Positions 35,832 to 43,928 of a stretch of DNA of 64,000 nt are shown here, piece by piece. The stretch's first letter is position 1. Each line of letters opens with the position of its first letter. The notes below the pieces were generated by a model. That model made no database searches. It was not told the origin of the DNA and saw only the letters and a program-made list of their open reading frames with translations. The position numbers and the translations under genes were made by a program. This DNA is from Candidatus Peregrinibacteria bacterium (GTDB lineage Bacteria > Patescibacteriota > Gracilibacteria > UM-FILTER-43-11): positions 310,001 to 374,000 of the forward strand of contig CP064978.1 in assembly GCA_016699515.1 (NCBI GenBank), in the 5' to 3' direction.

Positions 35832-36853
35832 ATGAACTTTTTTGAACATTTTGATTGGTCGTTTCGATCGATCGCAAAATTATAGGCCTGGTTTTACTGG
35901 CATTGGTGGTTGGTACTTTAGCTATTTCTTTAATTTCTTTTTCCATCCGTACGCTTTTTTCGGGGGGCTACAATCAAAGTTCGTCATTGGCTATGCAGCG
36001 TGACTACAATTCGATGGGGTATGCTGAGTCGCCCTCTAAAATGCTCGATAGCTACATGGTTCCACCGAGCTTTCCTTAATATGGCGCAGGTGATCAAGCC
36101 GAAGCGTTGGAGGTGAAAAGTTATGACGCTACGATTCGAACCAGTCGCCTAAAGACGGTGTGCGATGATTTGGCTCAGCTGAAAGCGCGTGAAGATATTA
36201 TTTTTGAAAATTCAGCCGTGAACGACGATCAATGTTCATTCCGATTCAAAGTGAAAAAGGAAAATGCTTTAGAGGTCGTTCAGATCATCGAAGCGCTCCA
36301 GCCGGACTATTTTAACACCAGCATCCAAAGCATTCAGTCTTCGGTTGAGTTTTATGATAAGCAACTCGAAATTTCCCAAAAAAAGCTGGCCTCGATCGAA
36401 GAAACGCTTGCCGATGCCTTGAAGGCGTATGATGATGTTAATCGCCTAGCTGTGCAAAAGCAGGATGTGGAAAGCTTAGCCACCATCATCAATAACAAAT
36501 TGGGATTGATTGAACGCATGAGCCAGGAGCGAATCAACGTGCAGCAGCAGATCGATTCGTATCAACAACAAAAAGCCGATCAATTGGATCGTTTGCAGTA
36601 TCAGTTTTTTAATGTGAATGTGTATAAAGATGTTTTGTTTGACTGGCAACAAATCAAGGATAGTTGGAACCAGGAAGTGAAGTCGTTCGTCTTTAATTTT
36701 AATCAAATCATTCAGCAATTGTCGGTCGGTTTAGTGACCTATTTGCTTCGCTTTGTTCAAGCGATGATTTATTTGTTCCTTTCACTCTTTTTGATAAAAA
36801 TGGTCTGGATGGGTATCAAGCGTGTGTGGCGTGGTCATTCGATGCAGCGATGA
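35832..36853 (+). CDS. DUF4349 membrane protein, frameshift and in-frame stop
   Basis: About 340 aa. The start at 35832 (MNFFEHFDWSF) needs a one-base correction near 35862-35872 to enter the frame of RKIIGLVLLALVVGTLAI, an N-terminal membrane helix. That frame then meets a TAA at 36077-36079 (PPSFP-stop-YGAGDQ) and continues in the same frame as the DUF4349 domain: YDATIRTSRLKTVCDDLAQL, a coiled coil (LEISQKKLASIEETLADALK onward), and a C-terminal membrane helix (AMIYLFLSLFLIKMVWMGI). The stop is a nonsense change or a base error, since the same frame is open on both sides. DUF4349 proteins are envelope-anchored, of unknown role. The last codons overlap the next gene (ATGA). Confidence 0.75.
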
Positions 36854-37554
36854 TTGATTTTGACGCGATCCAGAAAACACTGAATCAATCGTTTGCGATT
36901 TATCGCGATTCACATCAGGGGGCACTTCCGTTTACGGATGCCCTCTTTTGCGCACAGGATGTCATTCGCAATCGTGCCTTTTTTCAGGCCATTCAAATTG
37001 CAGTGACGGACTTAAAGTTCCAATTTCATTCGGTATATGTGATCGATGCGGGTTGCGGCACCGGTTTACTCGGTCTTTATGCGCTTTTAAGCGGGGCTGA
37101 TCAGTGTGTTTTTATTGATAATAATCCCGATGCAATTGCGTTCACTCGTTTAATTTTGACCCAGTTTCAGCTAATGGATCGGGCAACGATTGTGTTGGGG
37201 GATGCTAAACTGTATCAGCCCTCCCACCCATTTCATTTGCTCATTTCGGAAACGATTGTTTCGGGTTTTGTAGAAGAGGACTTTTTGCCGATTATTACCC
37301 ATTTAAAAACATACCTCGAACCTGAAGGGCTAGTCATTCCTCAGGCCTTTCAAGTTAAAATTACCGAGCGGCCTTCGGGCAGTGCTCATTCAATTTCTCT
37401 GGAGTCCAAAACAATCCCTACGGATTTTTCCGTCTTGCCTTCCGATTCGACTGTTGAAGTGATTGAGTTAGCGATGGACACACAATTATATGGCGCGATT
37501 TGGCTCAAAAGCGGGGATTGCCTGAGTTACTGTAATCCCAGAATCCTTCAATGA
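36850..37554 (+). CDS. SAM-dependent methyltransferase
   Basis: The 234-aa protein is read from the ATG at 36850, which overlaps the previous stop as ATGA. Motif I is VIDAGCGTGLLGLYAL and the acidic end of the next strand is CVFIDNNPDA. LLISETIVSGFVEEDFLPII resembles the SE-loop of protein-arginine-type methyltransferases, and the C-terminal part is beta-rich as in PRMTs. The substrate is unknown. Translational coupling suggests it is made together with the DUF4349 protein, although a functional link is not evident. Confidence 0.75.
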   Translation: MIDFDAIQKTLNQSFAIYRDSHQGALPFTDALFCAQDVIRNRAFFQAIQIAVTDLKFQFHSVYVIDAGCGTGLLGLYALLSGADQCVFIDNNPDAIAFTRLILTQFQLMDRATIVLGDAKLYQPSHPFHLLISETIVSGFVEEDFLPIITHLKTYLEPEGLVIPQAFQVKITERPSGSAHSISLESKTIPTDFSVLPSDSTVEVIELAMDTQLYGAIWLKSGDCLSYCNPRILQ

Positions 37555-37594
37555 GTGATTTATTGGCTTTGTTCGCGAGTTTTTGGAATAGGAT

Positions 37595-38002
37595 TTAACA
37601 TTCGTGATCCACTTTTTTAAAGTGATTGGCTTCCATCCAATAAATAAAGCCGAGCGTTACAAAGATAATTCCGAATGATCCGGCTAACTCTAAATCCAGC
37701 TTATCCATTTTTAAGATCATTTCTTTTACAGCCGCAATGATGCCCACATTAACGATCAATCCTACGTTGATACTGAGGTACTTTATGAACGATCGCACTA
37801 CATAAAACATTTCCAGTAGAATCAGCACAAACAGACCGTCTTGTATGGCTGCTTTTACGTTGCCGGTGAGCAAAACCTCGAAAGTTTGCACAATCATCAA
37901 TGCAGAGCTGATGAGCAGCCCCACCGCAACGATGTAGGCAATAAATTTACTGATCCATCGCAGGGATTCCATGGCAAATATTTCGACGGGATGATGTTGC
38001 AC
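37595..38002 (-). CDS. PsiE-like membrane protein
   Basis: The 135-aa product has four predicted helices and ends in a short basic/acidic tail. The spacing of helices and the LLEMFYVVRSFIKYLSINVG segment resemble the phosphate-starvation-inducible PsiE family, whose function is unknown. A second Met (MESLRWISKF, at 37972) might be the real start. A perfect 11-bp inverted repeat lies 25-67 bp upstream of the start (38027-38037 and 38059-38069), a possible operator. Confidence 0.65.
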   Translation of the reverse strand: MQHHPVEIFAMESLRWISKFIAYIVAVGLLISSALMIVQTFEVLLTGNVKAAIQDGLFVLILLEMFYVVRSFIKYLSINVGLIVNVGIIAAVKEMILKMDKLDLELAGSFGIIFVTLGFIYWMEANHFKKVDHEC

Positions 38003-38026
38003 GTTTTGAAGTTAAAATGGTTTGTT

Positions 38027-38069
38027 AATTTAATTTTATAGCGCTTTGCCGTTAAAACAAAATTAAATT
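38027..38069. promoter_or_regulatory. 11-bp perfect inverted repeat upstream of the PsiE-like gene
   Basis: Arms AATTTAATTTT (38027-38037) and AAAATTAAATT (38059-38069) are separated by 21 bp. It is AT-only, so chance is possible, but its position upstream of a gene suits a regulator site. Confidence 0.3.
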
Positions 38070-38144
38070 TGGGCCGCACTTCCAGTGACAAAAATAATAA
38101 AAACCAGCAAGACACGAGGGCTTTCGGGTTTTTAGAATATTCAT

Positions 38145-38221
38145 TGGTGTCACCGGGTGGAATTGAACCACCGACCTCAGGCTTATGAGTCCTGCGCTCT
38201 AACCAACTGAGCTACGGTGAC
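38145..38221 (-). tRNA. tRNA-Met (CAT)
   Basis: The minus strand folds as a cloverleaf with acceptor arms GTCACCG/CGGTGAC, D-loop GCTCAGTTGGTTAGAGC, anticodon loop CTCATAA (anticodon CAT at 38187-38185) and T-arm GGTGGTTCAATTCCACC. CCA is encoded (38147-38145). The acceptor has a G1:C72 pair, so it is not the initiator type. The last anticodon-stem pair is A31-G39, a mismatch. It could be elongator Met or the lysidine-modified tRNA-Ile2. Confidence 0.92.
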
Positions 38222-38287
38222 GTGTTTTTTGCCCACCTAAGTTACCTGTTTTGATGAACGGATGCAAGTTTTGTTTCGCTTTTTAAT

Positions 38288-38316
38288 TTGCCAAATTTGA
38301 GGCACTCACCTATACT
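38288..38316 (+). promoter_or_regulatory. promoter for the 38343 gene
   Basis: TTGCCA at 38288-38293 and TATACT at 38311-38316 have a 17-bp spacer. The expected start near 38323 leaves a leader of about 20 nt. Confidence 0.6.
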
Positions 38317-38342
38317 TTTGACGAAGAAATAAACAAAAAACA

Positions 38343-38903
38343 ATGGAAATTGTATTGAGTTGGGACCTCTTAGTAATCATATTTTTTACCGTTATTCTGG
38401 CTTATTCCCTGATTATTGGTCGCAATCAAACCATCAAAGTGATTATTAGCACCTACATTGCGGTTTTATCTGCCGACGGTATTGGTAATTTAGTGGAACG
38501 GTATTTAATTGGGCAATCGCCCATCATGACTCTGTTGGGTGGGTTTAACGTGGAACAAGGGCTTATTTTGATCAAAATTTTCATCTTTATTATTTCGATC
38601 ATATTGATCACTACTCACGGAAAATTTGACATCAGCATGCAGCGTCCTGGCTCAATTATTACCAGCATTTCAATGACGCTGGCTTATGGGTTTTTATGCG
38701 CCGGACTTATTGTGAGCACTGTTTTTATTTATGCGTCCGGCACCTCTCTTTTGCAGGCAAATGACCTTATTATTAATAACGCCATGCTTTCGGTTTATCG
38801 TGAATCTGAACTAGTGCGTATTATGATCAATCAGTACAACGTTTGGTTTTCTCTGCCTGCCATCGCTTTCGTTGTTTCCAGTTTTATAGGCGAGGAAGAG
38901 TAG
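38343..38903 (+). CDS. polytopic membrane protein, CvpA-like topology
   Basis: The 186-aa product has four or five predicted helices. The first 60 residues (WDLLVIIFFTVILAYSLIIG, then RNQTIKVIISTYIAVLSADG) resemble the opening of CvpA-type proteins, in which a helix is followed by a G-x-x-x-x-hydrophobic stretch, but similarity is weak. There is no signal peptide other than the first helix. It lies alone between the two tRNA genes with its own promoter. Function unknown. Confidence 0.6.
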   Translation: MEIVLSWDLLVIIFFTVILAYSLIIGRNQTIKVIISTYIAVLSADGIGNLVERYLIGQSPIMTLLGGFNVEQGLILIKIFIFIISIILITTHGKFDISMQRPGSIITSISMTLAYGFLCAGLIVSTVFIYASGTSLLQANDLIINNAMLSVYRESELVRIMINQYNVWFSLPAIAFVVSSFIGEEE

Positions 38904-39120
38904 CTTTTTTTAATAACCCATTTCGAATGTCCGCCACGGCGGGCAGGCTTCTCGTCCCAATGAGAAAATACTCAATCAATGTAGTGAGGCTTCATCAATA
39001 GGGCACTGCTCATAAATATGAATGATTTTCTGCGTAAATTTTCACATTTTTGTTCTCCGTTTCGCGTTTTAGCCAAAGCTAAAAACGCTTAACTACGAAA
39101 CGCATTGCTCGCTACTTTGT
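38904..39120. other. gene-free stretch with a stray repeat unit
   Basis: No gene is seen. At 38931-38957 lies a 27-bp unit (CCGCCACGGCGGGCAGGCTT plus 7 bases) that occurs twice more in the tandem array downstream. A Lys-rich hairpin-like stretch (AGCCAAAGCTAAAAACGCTT) lies near 39073. Confidence 0.5.
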
Positions 39121-39294
39121 GGTGGGTCGTCTGGGACTCCCGCCACGGCGGGCAGGCTTCTCGTCCAATTTCTTACTACCTCTGATTCGTCTAAAGGACG
39201 GTGAGATGGTGGGTCGTCTGGGACTCCCGCCACGGCGGGCAGGCTTCTCGTCCAATTTCTTACTATCTCTGATTCGTCTAAAGGACGGTGAGAT
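39121..39294. repeat. 87-bp tandem repeat built on the tRNA-Lys 3' end
   Basis: Two full units start at 39121 and 39208; the third start, at 39295, is the 3' end of the tRNA-Lys gene itself. Each unit opens with GGTGGGTCGTCTGGGACTC, the acceptor/T-arm end of the tRNA, and continues with the GC-rich 27-bp core (39140-39166 and 39227-39253) and then AATTTCTTACTA... to ...GGACGGTGAGAT. The two copies differ at one visible base. An open frame across them is spurious. Confidence 0.85.
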
Positions 39295-39369
39295 GGTGGG
39301 TCGTCTGGGACTCGAACCCAGGGCCAAAGGCTTAAAAGGCCTCTGCTCTACCGACTGAGCTAACGACCC
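39294..39369 (-). tRNA. tRNA-Lys (TTT)
   Basis: The minus strand folds as a cloverleaf: acceptor GGGTCGT/ACGACCC, D-arm GCTCAGTCGGTAGAGC, anticodon loop CTTTTAA (anticodon TTT), T-arm CTGGGTTCGAGTCCCAG and encoded CCA (39296-39294). The gene is intact. Its 3' 20 bp are duplicated twice downstream. Confidence 0.95.
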
Positions 39370-39459
39370 GCATGGTAAAAAAGCCCCGATATATTACGTT
39401 TTACCCCTGTAAATGTCAAATCAATTTGGTATAGTGATTTTGCTACTTTTCCTTTTTTT

Positions 39460-40290
39460 ATGAAGAAAATACTTCTGTTCGGCGCATCGGGTTTTATTGG
39501 TAGTCATTTGAATGATTACTTAACTGAGAAGGGATGCACACTGGCAACTCCACGTGTGGAAGTACGCGACTATTCCGCCGTGCTCAATGCCATTGAGACC
39601 CATTGCCCCGATATTGTCATTAATGCAACGGGAAAAACCGGTCGCCCGAATGTGGATTGGTGTGATGCCCACCCCGATGAGACGTTGGCTGTGAACGTTG
39701 CCGGTAGCATTAACATTGCTGCCGCCAGTCATCAAAAGGGGATTTACATGGTTCAGCTAGCTAGCGGTTGTGTGTATGACGGATACAAAGAGGGTGGCTA
39801 TTCTGAAGACGATGAGCCAAATTATTTTGGTTCGCTCTATAGTCGTTCACGCATTTTGTCTGAACAAGCGCTTAAGGAATTTAAGCATGTGCTTCAACTT
39901 CGAATACGCATCCCTATCCTGGGAACTTCTCATCCAAAAAATCTCATCGATAAACTTTTACTCTATCCCAAGCTGATCAATAAACTCAATTCATGTACGG
40001 TGATTGAAGATTTTTTGCCGGACACCCTTCATTTAATTGAGCAGCGATCGACCGGACTTATGAATATGACCAATATTGGTGCAATGAATCATGAGTCAAT
40101 TATGCGGGTCTATCAAGAAATGGTTGATCCGAATTGGACGGGTCATTTTATGAATGATGCGGAACAGGCGGATCTTTGCTTGCGACGATCCAATTGTGTT
40201 TTGAATGTCGAAAAACGAGAGGCGTTGGGTGCACATATGCCCCCATTGGAAAAGTCGCTTCGTCGTATTCTTGCGGGGTATCGACCCTAA
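39460..40290 (+). CDS. NRS/ER-like epimerase/4-reductase (rhamnose-type)
   Basis: The 276-aa short-chain dehydrogenase starts KKILLFGASGFIGSHL (Rossmann GxxGxxG). Its closest likeness, by memory of the motifs, is plant NRS/ER (UER1) and the C-terminal half of RHM enzymes: NATGKTGRPNVDWCDAHPDE, LRIRIPIL, CTVIEDFLPDTLHL and TGLMNMTNIGAMNHESI are shared in the same order. Those enzymes convert NDP-4-keto-6-deoxyglucose to NDP-rhamnose, combining epimerase and reductase steps. The usual catalytic YxxxK (YSKTK) is YSRSR here, with Arg in place of Lys. No rmlA/B/C genes are adjacent. It could instead be a generic RmlD-like reductase. Confidence 0.8.
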   Translation: MKKILLFGASGFIGSHLNDYLTEKGCTLATPRVEVRDYSAVLNAIETHCPDIVINATGKTGRPNVDWCDAHPDETLAVNVAGSINIAAASHQKGIYMVQLASGCVYDGYKEGGYSEDDEPNYFGSLYSRSRILSEQALKEFKHVLQLRIRIPILGTSHPKNLIDKLLLYPKLINKLNSCTVIEDFLPDTLHLIEQRSTGLMNMTNIGAMNHESIMRVYQEMVDPNWTGHFMNDAEQADLCLRRSNCVLNVEKREALGAHMPPLEKSLRRILAGYRP

Positions 40291-40301
40291 TTTACCGATG
40301 C

Positions 40302-40763
40302 TTATTTGGGTATAATTCGCAATTGACGCTCTACTCCTTCTCCAGTGCTTTCGGTAGTAACGGAGTCTTTAAAACGACTGTCTTCGGCAAGGAATAAGTG
40401 AATTTTGCGACGTAGGTAGGGGTTCATCGGAGGCAATTTGACCTCTCGCCCGCTCGATACAGCCATTTCTGCTTTGCGTTCAGCTAAGCGCACCACGCTT
40501 TCTTCTTGACGCTTTTTGTAGTGATCCACATCTAAAATCACCTGCACTTCCGAGTGCAGTCCGTTTTTCCATAATAGACACTTGAGCAAATGTTGCAACG
40601 CTGCAATGGTTTCGCCATGCCAGCCGATCAGCAAACTTGATTTTTCGGTTTGAATTTCAGTGTAATATGCCTTGTCCGATTCCTTGGTTACTTTAACGCT
40701 TGAATAACTGATTTTCATTAGATCGAGTAGTTTTTCGAGTGTTTCTTTGATCACTAATTCCAT
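40302..40763 (-). CDS. khpB: Jag/KhpB RNA-binding protein
   Basis: The 153-aa protein, read from the ATG at 40763 (MELVIKETLEKLLDLM), has a type II KH domain with the GxxG-like loop LLIGWHGETIAALQHLLKCL and a C-terminal R3H domain (LPPMNPYLRRKIHLFLAEDS, ending GEGVERQLRIIPK). The N-terminal Jag_N domain of longer homologues is lacking. KhpB with KhpA binds RNA and affects cell division and elongation in Gram-positives. It follows yidC in the conserved rpmH-rnpA-yidC-jag order. Confidence 0.92.
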   Translation of the reverse strand: MELVIKETLEKLLDLMKISYSSVKVTKESDKAYYTEIQTEKSSLLIGWHGETIAALQHLLKCLLWKNGLHSEVQVILDVDHYKKRQEESVVRLAERKAEMAVSSGREVKLPPMNPYLRRKIHLFLAEDSRFKDSVTTESTGEGVERQLRIIPK

Positions 40764-40830
40764 ATTATTTTGAGTTAAACCATTAACGCATTCAATGTAT
40801 CGGGTTGATTTTAAAAATGCAAATTTACTT

Positions 40831-41986
40831 TTAAGATCGATTGACAACCCATTGTTGTCCGATGGCAAACAGTGTGGAAGTGCCCCAATAGAAAGCGACG
40901 GCCGCTGGTAAGGTAGCGGTAAAAATTGCTATCATCACTGGCATTATTATGGGCATCATTTGATTCATCATTGCCACTGGCTGATCTTTATTGGCCCCTT
41001 TCGATGTAAAGCTCATTTTAATCTGAATGAATTGCAATCCGCCAATAATCAAAGGCAAGACCTGCCAGTTAACTTTGCTCACATCCAAAATTCCTAAGAA
41101 CACGGTTTGAATACTGTTGGCGTCAAAGTGCTTTAAGTTTGCGTAGAGCAAATCAGGATTAAAGCTTCCGAGCCCGTCACGCACCACAAAGAACAACGAT
41201 AGTAGGATGGGCAATTGTATTAGCATGGGAAGACAGCTTCCCGCTGGACTGACTTTGTGTTTTTTCCAAACCTCCATCGTTCTTTGTGCCATTTCCTGAG
41301 GCTTATCTTGGTATTTCTTGCGAATTGCATCCAGTTCAGGCTGTACTTTTTGCATCGCTTTTTGTGCCTTTAATGCCTTTTGGTTGGGGATTAGTAGAAT
41401 TAAGCGCATGATCAGCGTTAGCAAAATGACCGCCCATCCCAGGTTATGGTTGGGGAGGGCGTCGATCAAAAATACCAACACGTTGAAGATGGGGCGATAA
41501 AAAATTTCCCGGTTGAGATTGCCAATCATCCCCGACTCCTTTATTTCGATTTCCTTGTAAAAAATCTTATTTTTTCCCCCTAAATTAACCTCGTAACTAA
41601 TTCGATAGCGCCCTGGCTCTCCAAATAAATCATAATTCCACAATTGATAGCTGATTTTTTGGCTAGATTGAGGGGCGATACTTTCTTGTTCAACACACCC
41701 GCTCGTATTGTGGGTGGTGGCACTTTTTTCAATCCATTCACCATTTCTATATTGCTCAACAGTTAGCGGCTGACTGGGGCAATGAGGCCCAATTACCAAT
41801 GCTTGATCGGTTTGATTCTTCAGCTCAACGATTACCGGTTTTCCCACTTTAAAAGAGGACGCGCCTGCTATAACGACGTCTTCCGTGCTTGAGTTTCCTT
41901 GCTGATTTTGCTTTGCTCCAAACCATTGAACGACGAGCAAGGCAAACAGAAAAATAGAGAGCGAATTTAAGAATTTTGTTTTGCAT
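40831..41986 (-). CDS. yidC: membrane insertase YidC, frameshift near the start
   Basis: YidC/OxaA inserts proteins into the cytoplasmic membrane. The start at 41986 overlaps the rnpA end by 20 bp and reads MQNKILKFALYF; an extra base in the AAAAA run at 41950-41954 then shifts the frame, after which LFALLVVQWFGAKQNQQ completes the first helix. A periplasmic domain follows (residues about 30-165) that is smaller than the Gram-negative P1 domain. The core has the five helices with the hydrophilic-groove Arg in AQRTMEVWKKHKVSPAGSCL, and VAFYWGTSTLFAIGQQWVVN closes the fold. About 385 aa. Confidence 0.93.
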
Positions 41987-42317
41987 GGGTGAGCGATTTA
42001 ATAAACAGTTCTACGTCTTGTGCCAACGCATGAAAGGGGGCATCCATTGCCTCCGGCTTTGCGATGACCAATGCGTTGATTTTGATGGTTGATACCTCTG
42101 GATTCGTGCGAATACTTTCATGAATCTGCCTTCGTAGCCGATTTCGTTTGGTCGCACGCTTGTCGAGTTTTTTACTGATGCTTACCGCGAATAAAGATTG
42201 TTCAGTAACAAGCGATTGATATTTGAACAGCAGATGGGGTGTTTTGAACCAACGTCCGTTCTTAAAGAGCTGTTCAATGGACCTTCCACTCTTAAGTCGA
42301 TGACGTTTGTTGAGCAT
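41967..42317 (-). CDS. rnpA: ribonuclease P protein component
   Basis: The 116-aa basic protein helps the RNase P RNA process tRNA 5' ends. The RNR signature is SKKLDKRATKRNRLRRQIHE, and the N-terminal KRHRLKSGRSIEQLFKNGRW is typical. It starts one base after the rpmH stop and overlaps the yidC start. Intact. Confidence 0.95.
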   Translation of the reverse strand: MLNKRHRLKSGRSIEQLFKNGRWFKTPHLLFKYQSLVTEQSLFAVSISKKLDKRATKRNRLRRQIHESIRTNPEVSTIKINALVIAKPEAMDAPFHALAQDVELFIKSLTHAKQNS

Positions 42318-42318
42318 G

Positions 42319-42447
42319 TTAAACGGTCAATTGATGTCGCCCTTTGCTGCGGCGACGATTGATTACGGTGCGTCCTCCAACCGACTTCATGCGAGTCTGG
42401 AAGCCATGTCGTTTATGCATCTTTCGTTGATTTCGTTTGCTAAGCAT
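42319..42447 (-). CDS. rpmH: ribosomal protein bL34
   Basis: The 42-aa large-subunit protein starts at the ATG at 42447 ([20 protein letters not shown]) and ends [15 protein letters not shown], matching bL34 (KRxRxHGFxxRM ... RRxKGRxxLxV). The open frame upstream (to 42501) adds residues without homology. The usual N-terminal KRTxQP is replaced, so the start may be a little uncertain. It heads the rpmH-rnpA-yidC-jag operon. No dnaA gene or DnaA-box cluster lies next to it. Confidence 0.9.
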   Translation of the reverse strand: MLSKRNQRKMHKRHGFQTRMKSVGGRTVINRRRSKGRHQLTV

Positions 42448-42556
42448 CGTTTTTCGTTTAAAAAGCTTAGACACTTTAGCTACCTTCCAAGTAAATGTCA
42501 AACCATTTGTCGCTCATTTTCCTCTGGGTTTGGCGTCTTGGATTACGCGCAGAATT

Positions 42557-43297
42557 TTACCCGTAATATTCCTCGATAAACTTTTTGGCTTTTTTTAGTT
42601 GTTCGACCACTTTTTCATCTTCACCGGCCATAAGCTCATTGGGTCGTACGCGCAGGCTGATGACGCCAGTGTACTTGTTTTGTTTTAACTTCTTCAAAAA
42701 GCTTTCGAGCGGTAGAATTCCTTCGTTTGGTAGCGAGTATTCACGATGATTGTGGACGTTCGAAAGGTGCACATGCACCACCAATTTTTTTAAATTTTCA
42801 TAAAAGCGAATCAAATCGATTTTTTTTGAATTGGTAGAGGAACAGTCTAAGGACACCATACCAAACTCTTTTAAGTCCGATACATTGTTCATCGCGCGCT
42901 CAGGCAGAAAGCCAAAAATGGTTTTACCTGCCGCATTGGCTAAGGCAATTTGAATGTCCTTTTTTTTGCGTAGCAATGGGCCTTCTTTTTTTAGCCACCG
43001 TGTAAACTTGAAATCGGTCAACTTGGGCGGATTGATGACAATGACCGGGCACTCCAAAAACACGGCCATATTGATGATATGTTCGACAATTTTTTGAGTG
43101 CTGTTGGACGGCGAATGAATCGCCATGATCGGCAATTTGTAACTGTCGGATAGCGCTTTTATGTATTCAGCATTCTGAGTATCAAAATTGTTTTTATCCA
43201 CTCCGATTTCAACTCCGTCGTAGCCCGCCTCTTTGGCGAATTCAAAAATACGGTTGAGTCCATATTTTTGCAGTGAATCAGTATGAAGAACGAGCAT
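42557..43297 (-). CDS. sugar-phosphate isomerase/AP endonuclease-2-like TIM barrel
   Basis: The 246-aa protein has the xylose-isomerase-like TIM barrel pattern: AKEAGYDGVEIGVDK in strand 2, LPIMAIHSPS, CPVIVINPP, VSLDCSSTN, LVVHVHLSNVHNHREYSLP with possible metal ligands, and a final YTGVISLRVRPNE strand. Members include sugar epimerases and endonuclease IV. The full endonuclease IV ligand set is not visible, so a sugar isomerase or uncharacterised metal enzyme is more likely. It is intact and stands alone on the minus strand between rpmH and the next small gene. Confidence 0.75.
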   Translation of the reverse strand: MLVLHTDSLQKYGLNRIFEFAKEAGYDGVEIGVDKNNFDTQNAEYIKALSDSYKLPIMAIHSPSNSTQKIVEHIINMAVFLECPVIVINPPKLTDFKFTRWLKKEGPLLRKKKDIQIALANAAGKTIFGFLPERAMNNVSDLKEFGMVSLDCSSTNSKKIDLIRFYENLKKLVVHVHLSNVHNHREYSLPNEGILPLESFLKKLKQNKYTGVISLRVRPNELMAGEDEKVVEQLKKAKKFIEEYYG

Positions 43298-43368
43298 GAT
43301 TTTTATTTTTTATTTTATCACTCCTTATTTTATCATATTTTTTAGGTTCTTGAAAGCGCAGAATCATT

Positions 43369-43839
43369 TTATTTTCTTGTAAAACCCGCTTGTTCTGCGT
43401 CCTGCGCAGTTGCAAAAAATAGGCGATTGGTTTCGCTTAAATTCAAAACCGATGGTTCCAAAACGGAATAATAGTACTTTCCCTGTTTGCTGGCGGCAAA
43501 TTGGGCCCAATCCGGAATGATTTCTTTTAGATTAATGATGGGATTATCGATTTCATTGAGGGGAATTTCGAATGATTCTCCCGCGGCTATTTCAATGATT
43601 TTTTCGGGTTGATAGGCGATTCGCCCGGATCGGTTGCCCGCTATAACTCCTTTGAGTACGCCTTGCTTTGCAGTAATCAATTGAAGAGTTGTTACCCCCT
43701 CATTCACATCGTTCACCCATTTTATATCGGGGAAATTCATTCGCTGTGCTCGGGCGAAGCCAGCGCCATATCCCACCACCAGCCCAATGGCAATCAGTAG
43801 AGTTGTGTGAGCGACTAAGTCTATTTTTGAGTGCTTCAT
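43369..43839 (-). CDS. membrane-anchored protein with degenerate Ada-like end
   Basis: The 156-aa product has an N-terminal helix (residues about 8-28) and a probable extracytoplasmic body. The last 45 residues (FAASKQGKYYYSVLEP, then NRLFFATAQDAEQAGFTRK) follow the Ada-type metal-binding pattern (vaSkngkkYH...C...nri.F.t.eeAeaaGyrp), but the cysteines and the His of that pattern are replaced, so metal binding is probably lost. Similar modules appear at the ends of envelope proteins in Patescibacteria. Function unknown. A hairpin lies in the divergent gap upstream. Confidence 0.6.
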   Translation of the reverse strand: MKHSKIDLVAHTTLLIAIGLVVGYGAGFARAQRMNFPDIKWVNDVNEGVTTLQLITAKQGVLKGVIAGNRSGRIAYQPEKIIEIAAGESFEIPLNEIDNPIINLKEIIPDWAQFAASKQGKYYYSVLEPSVLNLSETNRLFFATAQDAEQAGFTRK

Positions 43840-43879
43840 GCTAATGTTGTTAAGTAAAAAAAGTTACGGTAATGATCCG

Positions 43880-43906
43880 GGCAATGCGCGAAAAACCCGC
43901 ATTGTC
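43880..43906. other. hairpin in the divergent gap
   Basis: Arms GGCAATGCG (43880-43888) and CGCATTGTC (43898-43906) pair over 9 bp with one G-T, around a 9-nt loop. No T run follows on either strand. It lies between divergent genes and may act in transcript leaders. Confidence 0.4.
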
Positions 43907-43928
43907 GGAATGAGCAACTTAGCCTAGA

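Noticed and set aside
39121..39294. CRISPR array
   Set aside because: The 87-bp units are near-identical throughout with no unique spacers, and no cas gene is present.
39112..39358. Open frames on both strands with repeated VGRLGL / SPRRPTISPSF peptides
   Set aside because: They are translations of tRNA-Lys and its 87-bp tandem repeats; VGRLGLEPR is the usual false product of a tRNA-Lys gene.
42319..42560. Replication origin beside rpmH
   Set aside because: rpmH-rnpA often lies near oriC, but there is no dnaA gene and I see no cluster of DnaA boxes.
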